Assembly (NCBI GenBank): GCA_002418625.1
Contig: DIEM01000061.1
Location: 4,716-18,655, forward strand
Direction of reading: 5' to 3'
Origin: Firmicutes bacterium UBA5774
GTDB taxonomy: Bacteria > Bacillota > Clostridia > Peptostreptococcales > Anaerovoracaceae
Length of the DNA: 13,940 nt
Shown here: one piece after another, positions 1-5,475 of the stretch
How the letters are laid out: every line of letters starts with the position of its first letter
Numbering within the stretch: the stretch's first letter is position 1
Notes under the pieces: generated by a model
Told to the model about the DNA's origin: nothing
The model's input: the letters and a program-made list of their open reading frames with translations, nothing else
Database searches by the model: none
Program-made: the position numbers and the translations under genes

Positions 1-1
1 C

Positions 2-2287
2 AAAGCCGACTGCGCCGCTTTCATCGACTGGAGCAAAAGCAAGCTGCGTTATTTTTCATTCACAGCAAATAACGCAAGCGGCGCCGCCAACGTCGTCTGG
101 CAGGTTTCCAGAACGCCGTTCAGCGGTTTTTCGGAAAATTGGACCGCACCGCGCGGCCTTGTCGCCAAAGGCACGGTGCCGATCTCGTCCGGTGAATTCG
201 CCATTGATTTCGGAGCTTTTGCGCCGGCAGCCCCAAATAGCGGTTCTTTCTATAAACTGAACCTCGATTTGATTGTTCCAAATCAATTCTCCATGGCCGG
301 AAACACCTTCAAGGAGATTCCCAAGACGCAATACAAATATTATGTCAGGGCTGTACCGGTCACGGCGGCCGGTGTTCCTTTAGGCGATCCGGGCGAAGGG
401 ATCGAAGTGCTCTATGGAAAGCCTGTCGCCTCCTCCCATGAGACTCAGCTCGCATCATACCTCGAGCTCTGGACGACTCTTTACGCCGGCGCTCCCGGAA
501 CTGGCGGCGAATTCCCGAATCTCATGAAAAAAGTCAGCCAGGCAGGCGTTTATCCAGGGGATTCCGCCCACTGGTTCCAGTTGAAAACACCTGCGCAAGG
601 CACGACAAAGGTGGTCATGCAGGTATCTGCAAAGCCTTTCACCAATACAGTCAATAATTGGGAGGCCCCGGTCGGACTCGCCTATTCAAAATCATACAGC
701 ATGCCACTGGAAACGAAAAATGATTATGCCAACGCTGTCAATATCCCATTCTCCGACTTCGGCCCCTCCGCTTCATCCCTTGCGGCCGATAAATTTGTTG
801 ATTATTATGTCAGAGCCGTGGCCATCCGGCCTTCAAACACGCCGGGCACGGAGGAGATCTCCTTCTCGGATACCGTTCTCATCAAATACGGGACGCCGGC
901 TGCTCCGGTCTACTATACCAATAAAACGATCGCTGTTCCTTCCTATACGCCCTCGATCAGGATCCTTCATTACGAGCCAATTAAATGGGAGGATCCGGAT
1001 TGGGCACACCGCTATATCGTTTACCGGGCTCCTAGATGGAACGAAATCGGCAGCTTCTACAAAAATCAAAGCGGTGATGTCCTTGCGCCCTACGCGTTCT
1101 ATGCGATCCAAACATCGCCTTATTACGATTCGTCCATGACGGTCGACAAATACGAGGACCAGCTGATCCCCAAATTCCTGAAAGAAAACACCAAGGTCTT
1201 CATTCCTGCTCCAACCGAAGCGGACAAATCCTGGTGGGAAGAATTATGGGACGGGATTGTCGACTTCTTCTCGGATATGGTCGGGCTCATCAAGGATCTG
1301 ACCAACTGGGTCTCGAATGCCTACAATGACTTGAGAGAAGGCCTGATCGACTTTGTAGCCAGCAATTTCCCGCTGATTCCCGACGATTGGCGCGCGGGAT
1401 TGAAAGACGCTCTTGAAGTCCTTGCCAATACAGGGCTGGCTGCGCTCGGGCTCCCCCCATCACTGCCGAACTTCGATCAACTGACCGATATGAGTGTCGA
1501 TTATCTGGCCAGCGTCGCTCTTACACAGGCAGGGATCCCCGCAAATGATATTACCGATGAATTGATGGAAGAAACAATCAAAGGCATCGGGGAAGGCATC
1601 GAAAGCGCAGCAAATTCTCCTACGCCTAATCCTATATCGGCGCCGTTCCTTAAAGCTGATCCGGATTATCTATACCGTCCCGCCTATCTCGATGTCGAAT
1701 TATATAATACCTTCGACAAACCGTCTCTTCCGGGAACCTTCTCGATCGATGCCGAATGGGAGTGGACCGAAAACGTCCACCTCGATTATGTTGCATTTGC
1801 CAACAAGAGCACTTCCGCTCAATTTGCCGACGCGATAGCCTATACGACTCATTTCGTCTACGGCCTGAGCAGAGGCCACCTGGGCTACCCGATCTATTAT
1901 ACATTGTTTGAACCGATACGGAGCCAGCCTGTCCCGATCCTGCAGCCGGGCGAGGCAACGCGCGTCCGCATTTATCTCAAGGAGTATATCGGCAAGCCTT
2001 ATGCATTTGCGGTTAACGGAGATGCGGTCTATCCGGAGGATTTTGCCCAGATGTACTTCGGCACAACGGGAACGACCAGCATCAATAATGGCAAAAGTGT
2101 GCAGCAGGGCTACAACACAACCTTCAAAGTCTACATCGACTCCAATTTCAACCTCCCTTCAGCCCAGTCCGCCGCACAGGCTATGGGACTCGCAGGTACC
2201 GAAAAGAATTGCATCTACACTTATAATTATATTTATGGCAATTCAGGTGAAACATTCGAACAGATTGCCTCAAAGCCATATAAATAG
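2..2287 (+). CDS. Large repeat-containing, probably extracellular protein (5' end outside window)
   Basis: The frame is open from the left edge to TAG at 2285-2287, so 761 residues of a longer protein are visible. A GTG at 176 lies inside this frame and is not the start. I recognise no enzyme family. Two tandem copies of a beta-rich module are visible: VVWQVSRTPF...ENWTAPRGL (about 95-165) followed by YKYYVRAVPV (about 335-364), and VVMQVSAKPF...NNWEAPVGL (about 610-678) followed by VDYYVRAVAI (about 796-828). These may resemble fibronectin-III/Ig-like folds. A tryptophan-rich, amphipathic helical segment follows (about 1215-1610; WWEELWDGIVDFF, then LGLPPSLPNF). The C-terminal part (1660-2280) is rich in Tyr, Thr and aromatic residues and looks beta-structured. 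I see no transmembrane segment, LPXTG anchor or SLH domain in the visible part; any signal peptide lies outside. Aromatic- and Thr/Ser-rich composition and low Cys content suggest secretion. Role unknown. Confidence 0.85.
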   Translation, partial: KADCAAFIDWSKSKLRYFSFTANNASGAANVVWQVSRTPFSGFSENWTAPRGLVAKGTVPISSGEFAIDFGAFAPAAPNSGSFYKLNLDLIVPNQFSMAGNTFKEIPKTQYKYYVRAVPVTAAGVPLGDPGEGIEVLYGKPVASSHETQLASYLELWTTLYAGAPGTGGEFPNLMKKVSQAGVYPGDSAHWFQLKTPAQGTTKVVMQVSAKPFTNTVNNWEAPVGLAYSKSYSMPLETKNDYANAVNIPFSDFGPSASSLAADKFVDYYVRAVAIRPSNTPGTEEISFSDTVLIKYGTPAAPVYYTNKTIAVPSYTPSIRILHYEPIKWEDPDWAHRYIVYRAPRWNEIGSFYKNQSGDVLAPYAFYAIQTSPYYDSSMTVDKYEDQLIPKFLKENTKVFIPAPTEADKSWWEELWDGIVDFFSDMVGLIKDLTNWVSNAYNDLREGLIDFVASNFPLIPDDWRAGLKDALEVLANTGLAALGLPPSLPNFDQLTDMSVDYLASVALTQAGIPANDITDELMEETIKGIGEGIESAANSPTPNPISAPFLKADPDYLYRPAYLDVELYNTFDKPSLPGTFSIDAEWEWTENVHLDYVAFANKSTSAQFADAIAYTTHFVYGLSRGHLGYPIYYTLFEPIRSQPVPILQPGEATRVRIYLKEYIGKPYAFAVNGDAVYPEDFAQMYFGTTGTTSINNGKSVQQGYNTTFKVYIDSNFNLPSAQSAAQAMGLAGTEKNCIYTYNYIYGNSGETFEQIASKPYK

Positions 2288-2333
2288 ACTCCTCTGACTC
2301 AATCCAATATAAAGACGGGCTGCAAACATCCCC

Positions 2334-2369
2334 AAAATAAAACCGGGAGGGCCGCAAAGCCTTCCCGGT
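2334..2369 (-). terminator. Rho-independent terminator of the LEA-like gene
   Basis: A 9-10 bp stem (2342/2343-2351 with 2360-2369, one G-U pair) with an 8-nt loop. Read on the minus strand it is followed by a T-rich tract (TTTTATTTT, complement of 2334-2342), 25 nt after the stop of the minus-strand gene. On the plus strand no U-run follows, so it serves the upstream plus-strand gene poorly if at all. Confidence 0.75.
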
Positions 2370-2393
2370 CAAAATCAACGATTGTTCTGCCCG

Positions 2394-2759
2394 TTATTCT
2401 TCTTTATCTTTATGCCTGATCTCTTCAAATTTATCTTCGGCCTTTCCTTTCAATTCTTCTGCCTTCTCTCCGGCCTTCTCCTTAAGCTCTTCGGCTTTTT
2501 CACCAACCTTTTCCTTCAATTCTCCGGCCTTGGCTTCAGCCTTTTCCTTCAGTTCTTCAGCCTTCTCTCCGGCCTTCTCCTTAAGTTCTTCGGCTTTTTC
2601 GCCAGCTTTTTCCTTGAGAACCTCAGCCTTTTCCTCAACCTTTTCCTTTAATTCTCCGGCCTTGACTTCCGCCTTTTCCTTCACATTTTCAAATGTGCCT
2701 TCGGCTTTATCCTTAGCTCCGCCAAAGATTTTTTTGAGTGTTTCTGTTAGTGAACCCAT
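2394..2759 (-). CDS. LEA-like 11-mer repeat protein
   Basis: A 121-residue, highly charged Lys/Glu/Ala protein. After a 14-residue head (MGSLTETLKKIFGG) come exactly nine consecutive 11-residue units of the form LKEKAGEKAEE and an 8-residue tail ending HKDKEE. The 11-residue period, absence of Cys, Trp and Pro, and amphipathic helix character resemble group 3 LEA and apolipoprotein-like proteins, which are often stress-linked and lie along membranes or stay disordered until dried. Function here is inferred from composition only. Start choice: ATG at 2759 has a strong ribosome-binding site (AAGGAGGG) 6 nt upstream. It is a single-gene unit, divergent from the phosphate transport genes, with its own terminator. 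The plus-strand open frames opposite it are a by-product of the repetitive composition. Confidence 0.85.
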   Translation of the reverse strand: MGSLTETLKKIFGGAKDKAEGTFENVKEKAEVKAGELKEKVEEKAEVLKEKAGEKAEELKEKAGEKAEELKEKAEAKAGELKEKVGEKAEELKEKAGEKAEELKGKAEDKFEEIRHKDKEE

Positions 2760-2811
2760 ATAGAACCCTCCTTTCGAAAAATATTTTCAGGTTAAGTGCT
2801 GTCTTTACTTC

Positions 2812-2817
2812 ATCATA
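2812..2817 (-). promoter_or_regulatory. Possible -10 element for the LEA-like gene
   Basis: On the minus strand TATGAT lies about 50 nt upstream of the start codon in an AT-rich stretch. The -35 region 17 nt further up (CTTTCA) matches the consensus poorly. I see no SigB-type GTTT/GGGTAT pair. Confidence 0.35.
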
Positions 2818-2914
2818 ACAAAATATTCATAAAATGAAAGCAATATTTTGAAGAAATATCCTTTGGAAGCCATATTAAAACAGCAACAGACCGTTGACAA
2901 TGGTCAAATACTGT

Positions 2915-2943
2915 TTGTAAATCACACCAAAAAATGCGATAAT
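2915..2943 (+). promoter_or_regulatory. Sigma-A-type promoter for the DUF47-PiT operon
   Basis: TTGTAA (2915-2920), a 17-nt spacer, then GATAAT (2938-2943) preceded by TGC, which gives an extended -10 (TGnGATAAT). The predicted start is near 2950, leaving a leader of about 78 nt. A consensus TTGACA at 2894-2899 also exists; it is part of a small inverted repeat (TTGAC/GTCAA, 2894-2907) but has no good -10 at the right distance. Confidence 0.55.
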
Positions 2944-2954
2944 TTAAATGGTTC

Positions 2955-3007
2955 AATTTTGTTATTTTTTAAATATCGGAAAATTTATACGTTTTCCGAA
3001 CAAAATT
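2955..3007 (+). promoter_or_regulatory. Structured 5' leader hairpin of the phosphate operon
   Basis: Two nested stems: an outer AATTTTGT/ACAAAATT (2955-2962 with 3000-3007) and an inner TCGGAAAA/TTTTCCGA (2976-2983 with 2992-2999), separated on the 5' side by 13 unpaired nt. It ends 8 nt before the GAGAGGT ribosome-binding site at 3015. No U-run follows, so it is not a terminator. I recognise no known riboswitch class. Confidence 0.45.
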
Positions 3008-3027
3008 CAGATAGAGAGGTACCCAGA

Positions 3028-3651
3028 ATGATATTCTTGAAGAAAAAGGAAGATGTATTTTACGATCTTTTCGACCAGACGATCGACCGTGTCGAACAAG
3101 CGGGCATCGCGCTGAACGATCTGATGAACGATTATACCGATGTGGTTTCAAAAATATGTTTGCTTAAAGATCTCGAGCATGAATGCGACTCCCATATCCA
3201 TCACATCATGAAGGCCTTGAACTCTTCATTCATAACGCCTATCGACCGTGAAGACATTTACAACATCGCCAAGGAGATGGACAATATCGTCGACACGATC
3301 GAGGAAGCTGCCAATAGCTTCGACCTCTTCCTTATTACTGAAGTCCGCGACGAGGCGAAGGTCATGTCAAAGCTGATTCTTGAATGCATCGTCGAACTCA
3401 AGGTCGTCGTCAATGAAATGCGCCGCATGAAAAAGAGCAAGCTGCTCAAGGAAAAGATCATTGAAGTCAACCGGATCGAAAACGAAGGCGATGTCATATA
3501 CCGAAAAGCCATTAAAAGTCTTTTTGAAAACGAGACTCCTCCTCTCGAAGTCGTCAAATGGAAACTTATTTTTGAATTTCTCGAAGAATCCATTGACTCC
3601 TGCGAAAATGTCGCAAATATTTTAGAGGGAGTTGTCATGAAGCATGCTTAG
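3028..3651 (+). CDS. DUF47 / PhoU-like accessory protein of PiT transporter
   Basis: A 207-residue protein of the DUF47 (PhoU-like, Pit accessory) family: all-helical, beginning MIFLKKKEDVFYDLFDQ, with charged E/D-rich helices (ECDSHIHHIM about residues 51-60; DREDIYNIAKEMDNIVDTIEEAANSFD; RIENEGDVIYRKAI; the C-terminal SIDSCENVANILEGVVMKHA). Family members sit beside PiT permeases and are thought to modulate phosphate uptake. The frame is open upstream to ATG 2848, but ATG 3028 is chosen because it has a ribosome-binding site (GAGAGGT, 3015-3020), gives the usual family length of about 205-210, and the upstream 60 codons cover the promoter and leader hairpin and read as non-coding AT-rich sequence. 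The last 8 nt overlap the permease start, so the two are probably translationally coupled. Confidence 0.9.
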   Translation: MIFLKKKEDVFYDLFDQTIDRVEQAGIALNDLMNDYTDVVSKICLLKDLEHECDSHIHHIMKALNSSFITPIDREDIYNIAKEMDNIVDTIEEAANSFDLFLITEVRDEAKVMSKLILECIVELKVVVNEMRRMKKSKLLKEKIIEVNRIENEGDVIYRKAIKSLFENETPPLEVVKWKLIFEFLEESIDSCENVANILEGVVMKHA

Positions 3652-4636
3652 CATTTCTTTGATCGTCGTTATTGTACTCGCTTTGACATTTGACTTTATC
3701 AATGGCTTCCATGATACGGCCAACTCCATCGCGACAACCGTATCGACACGTGTATTGACGCCCAGAGCCGCTATTTTCATGGCGGCCACGCTCAATTTCG
3801 CCGGCGCCCTTGCCAGCGACAAGGTTGCCAGGACCATTTCCAAGGGTCTTGTCGACGGCCATCTTGAACAATATGTCATTATGGCGGCCTTGCTGGCAGC
3901 CATCACCTGGAACCTTATCACCTGGATCATCGGCATACCCAGCAGCTCGTCCCATGCTCTGATCGGAGGACTGATCGGCGCCTCCATCGTCTACGCCATG
4001 AGCTTCGACAAGATCGTATGGAGCGGCGTCATGGACAAAGTCGTCATTCCATTGTTCACATCCCCGATGGTAGGTTTTCTGATCGGCTTCGCCCTTATGT
4101 GGTCTCTGTACCGCTTATTGTCGCCATTTTCCCACCGAGTCGTCAACGGCTGGTTTTCCAAAATCCAAATTTTATCCGCCATGCTGATGTCCTTTGCACA
4201 TGGCAAGAATGACGCTCAAAAGTCTATGGGGATCATCACGCTCGCCCTTGTCAGCGCAGGCATGATCAGCGCAGATGCCGGCGTCCCGCTCTGGGTCAAG
4301 ATTTCATGCGCCATCGCCATGGCGATCGGCACATCCGTCGGAGGCTGGAAAATCATTAAAACCATGGGGACGAGCATCACAAAGCTTGAACCGATCGGAG
4401 GCTTTGCCGCCCAGACCGGAGCAGCCCTCGTCATAGAATTCGCTTCGGAAATAGGCGCGCCGATCAGCACGACCCAGGTCATTTCCACGACCATCATGGG
4501 TGTCGGCGCCTCAAAACGCTTCTCTGCAGTCAAATGGATCATCGCAAAGAATATCATCTGGGCATGGGTCATCACGATCCCGTTCACGGCGCTGCTCGGC
4601 GCCGGCATTACGACTCTGCTCAAGCCTTTTTTCTAG
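3644..4636 (+). CDS. pit: PiT-family inorganic phosphate transporter
   Basis: A 330-residue polytopic membrane protein of the PiT family, which imports phosphate (in bacteria often as a neutral metal-phosphate complex) driven by the ion gradient. The duplicated family signature is visible: GFHDTANSIATTV at residues 21-33 and FAHGKNDAQKSMGI at 184-197. Matching substrate-site loops are GIPSSSSHALIGG (97-109) and GAPISTTQVISTT (271-283). About ten hydrophobic helices are expected. The start ATG overlaps the 3' end of the DUF47 gene by 8 nt; a GAGGGAG sequence near 3626-3632 is the likely ribosome-binding site, with coupling. Length is standard for short bacterial members. The substrate is phosphate by family; sulfate transport by a related permease is less likely because of the DUF47 partner. 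Confidence 0.93.
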   Translation: MLSISLIVVIVLALTFDFINGFHDTANSIATTVSTRVLTPRAAIFMAATLNFAGALASDKVARTISKGLVDGHLEQYVIMAALLAAITWNLITWIIGIPSSSSHALIGGLIGASIVYAMSFDKIVWSGVMDKVVIPLFTSPMVGFLIGFALMWSLYRLLSPFSHRVVNGWFSKIQILSAMLMSFAHGKNDAQKSMGIITLALVSAGMISADAGVPLWVKISCAIAMAIGTSVGGWKIIKTMGTSITKLEPIGGFAAQTGAALVIEFASEIGAPISTTQVISTTIMGVGASKRFSAVKWIIAKNIIWAWVITIPFTALLGAGITTLLKPFF

Positions 4637-4666
4637 AAATGCGGGCAGCATGCTTTCTTAGGTCCG

Positions 4667-4702
4667 GCGTATAGATACATTCGCGTGTCTATGCGCTTTT
4701 TT
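4667..4702 (+). terminator. Terminator of the DUF47-PiT operon
   Basis: A 12-bp stem (4667-4678 with 4685-4696, two G-U pairs), a 6-nt loop, then six T (4697-4702), starting 31 nt after the permease stop. A textbook intrinsic terminator. Confidence 0.85.
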
Positions 4703-4719
4703 AAATTGATGTGTTTCAA

Positions 4720-4740
4720 TATACCTCGTATGGGTATAAT
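4720..4740 (+). promoter_or_regulatory. -10 box (TATAAT) overlapped by a palindromic operator-like site
   Basis: A perfect TATAAT at 4735-4740 lies 50 nt before the ferredoxin start codon. A 6-bp inverted repeat, TATACC (4720-4725) and GGTATA (4733-4738), with 7-nt spacer, covers most of the -10 box, so a dimeric repressor bound there would block the promoter. The -35 is poor: TTGATG (4706-4711) is 23 nt away, so the promoter may need help. The half-site resembles ATACC-type sites of CsoR/CstR-like regulators, but the identity of any regulator is a guess. Confidence 0.4.
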
Positions 4741-4789
4741 TTTAATAATTATGAATTCATGTAAATATATATCAAAAGGAGAACTTTCA

Positions 4790-4978
4790 ATGAGCATTTA
4801 TGTAGAAGCCCGCCGTTGCCCCCAAGACCACCGGTGCCCCGCCATCCGGTTCTGTCCGGTCGATGCCATCAGTCAGACAGGACATGACGCTCCGGTTGTT
4901 GACAATGAGAAGTGCATATCCTGCGGCAAGTGCTTCAGAGTATGCCCTTACGCCGCCTTTCAGGAACGCGAAAACTAA
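4790..4978 (+). CDS. Small ferredoxin-like 4Fe-4S protein
   Basis: A 62-residue ferredoxin-like protein. The second half has a canonical motif Cys42-x2-Cys45-x2-Cys48-x3-Cys52-Pro. The first half has only Cys10-x5-Cys16-x5-Cys22-Pro, not the usual CxxCxxCxxxCP. Using the bacterial ferredoxin rule, Cys42, 45 and 48 plus Cys22 would hold one [4Fe-4S] cluster; Cys10, Cys16 and Cys52 are left over, so a second site would be three-Cys or atypical. Role: small cytoplasmic electron carrier, partner unknown. Start choice: the frame is open to ATG 4685, but ATG 4790 has AAAAGGAG (4775-4782) at correct spacing, and the upstream ATGs lie in the preceding terminator and promoter. A single-gene unit with its own terminator. 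Confidence 0.88.
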   Translation: MSIYVEARRCPQDHRCPAIRFCPVDAISQTGHDAPVVDNEKCISCGKCFRVCPYAAFQEREN

Positions 4979-5043
4979 TCCTGACTCGACCTATGCGCGA
5001 TTCCGGTCAAACACCAGCTCTGTACGATTGACCGCTGGCTCAA

Positions 5044-5077
5044 GACTCTGATCAATTTGCTATCAGGGTCTTTTTTT
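5044..5077 (+). terminator. Terminator after the ferredoxin gene
   Basis: A 9-bp stem (5044-5052 with 5062-5070, one T-G pair), a 9-nt loop and seven T (5071-5077). It lies 66 nt after the ferredoxin stop codon. Confidence 0.85.
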
Positions 5078-5096
5078 GCCCATTTGTTTCCTTACG

Positions 5097-5134
5097 CGCA
5101 CTATTAGTCGAATTATTTATTAAATTATAGTGCG
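5097..5134. repeat. Inverted repeat CGCACTAT...ATAGTGCG upstream of a promoter
   Basis: A perfect 8-bp inverted repeat (5097-5104 and 5127-5134) enclosing 22 nt of AT-rich sequence, ending 10 nt before the TTGACA box at 5144. No T-run follows, so it is not a terminator. It could be a binding site for a dimeric regulator. Confidence 0.4.
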
Positions 5135-5143
5135 TATTACGTA

Positions 5144-5172
5144 TTGACAGCCGTGGGGCAATATGATATTCT
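5144..5172 (+). promoter_or_regulatory. Promoter TTGACA-17-TATTCT of a short transcription unit
   Basis: A perfect -35 hexamer TTGACA (5144-5149), 17-nt spacer, and TATTCT (5167-5172, four of six matches). The predicted start is near 5179. With the terminator ending at 5357 this outlines a transcript of about 180 nt. Confidence 0.5.
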
Positions 5173-5322
5173 ACAGGCACTGTATACTTCACTTGGGACC
5201 AGGATTCGGAAACCCACTCGATCGTTGACGCGCAAAGAACACTGCTATCCACGGTCAAGGACATAATTCTGATCCGGGCATTGAAGTTGTACATTAAAAG
5301 CATCTCCGACCAGAAGAAATAA
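5167..5322 (+). pseudogene. Coding-like reading frame without start codon (broken small gene or sRNA)
   Basis: After TGA at 5164-5166 this frame is open for 51 codons to TAA 5320-5322 but has no ATG, GTG or TTG near its 5' end. From TTC 5188 it looks coding: about 30 of 44 codons end in G or C although the surroundings are AT-rich, and the peptide is plausible (TWDQDSETHSIVDAQRTLL, then a helical TVKDIILIRALKLYIKSI and charged end SDQKK). In the neighbouring frame a TTG (5144) or GTG (5153) start would give VGQYDILQALYTS before reaching the same region, so a single frameshift near 5170-5190 could join a small gene of about 60 residues. Alternatively the unit is a structured RNA: TGTA-t-ACTTCA (about 5181-5191) can pair with TGAAGT-tg-TACA (about 5281-5293). 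I do not recognise the protein or an Rfam family. Confidence 0.35.
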
Positions 5323-5329
5323 TAAAAAG

Positions 5330-5357
5330 TAGCCATGGAGTCCATGGCTATTTTTTT
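5330..5357 (+). terminator. Terminator of the short unit
   Basis: A perfect 9-bp stem, TAGCCATGG with CCATGGCTA (5330-5338, 5342-5350), a 3-nt loop and seven T (5351-5357). It begins 8 nt after the TAA at 5320. The A-run before the stem could also allow weak termination in the opposite direction. Confidence 0.85.
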
Positions 5358-5366
5358 CGCATGCTG

Positions 5367-5394
5367 TTTAAAACAAGTCCAATGATAGTATAAT
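5367..5394 (+). promoter_or_regulatory. Promoter of the 4-hydroxybutyryl-CoA dehydratase gene
   Basis: TATAAT at 5389-5394 with TTTAAA (5367-5372) 16 nt upstream. The predicted start, about 7 nt downstream, falls at 5401-5402, exactly where the leader hairpin begins. The preceding unit is closed by a strong terminator, so the gene needs its own promoter. Confidence 0.5.
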
Positions 5395-5401
5395 CATATT
5401 T

Positions 5402-5455
5402 AAGCGGATCGGCTTTACGTTGCCCGTCAAGAGTGTGGCAGCGAATGATCCGCTT
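5402..5455 (+). promoter_or_regulatory. 5' leader hairpin before the dehydratase gene
   Basis: A perfect 9-bp stem AAGCGGATC/GATCCGCTT (5402-5410 with 5447-5455) encloses a second 6-bp stem GTTGCC/GGCAGC (5420-5425 with 5436-5441, one G-U). It sits at the predicted mRNA 5' end and stops 5 nt before the ribosome-binding site (AAGGAG, 5461-5466). No U-run follows. It may stabilise the transcript or be a cis-regulator; it matches no riboswitch I know. Confidence 0.5.
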
Positions 5456-5475
5456 TGTGAAAGGAGTGTGTACCA

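Noticed and set aside
2454..2660. Regular 33-bp repeats resembling a CRISPR array
   Set aside because: There are no unique spacers; the period is 11 codons in frame and the repeats encode the protein.
2382..2763. Plus-strand open frames rich in Phe/Leu/Ser opposite the LEA-like gene
   Set aside because: They are mirror products of the Lys/Glu repeat sequence, have no ribosome-binding site, and the minus-strand gene has a strong one plus a terminator.
2848..3027. N-terminal extension of the DUF47 protein from ATG 2848
   Set aside because: It would span the promoter and leader hairpin, is AT-rich and exceeds the usual family length; ATG 3028 has a ribosome-binding site.
4685..4789. N-terminal extension of the ferredoxin from ATG 4685
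   Set aside because: This ATG lies in the preceding terminator; the ATG at 4790 has a strong ribosome-binding site and gives the expected small protein.
5052..5345. 97-codon minus-strand open frame
   Set aside because: It starts inside one terminator hairpin and runs through the orphan promoter and into the ferredoxin terminator, with no ribosome-binding site; the protein looks random.
5179..5357. 6S RNA
   Set aside because: Length and a long irregular helix fit, but I cannot see the typical closing stem with a single central bubble, and the codon bias points toward coding. Needs a covariance-model search.
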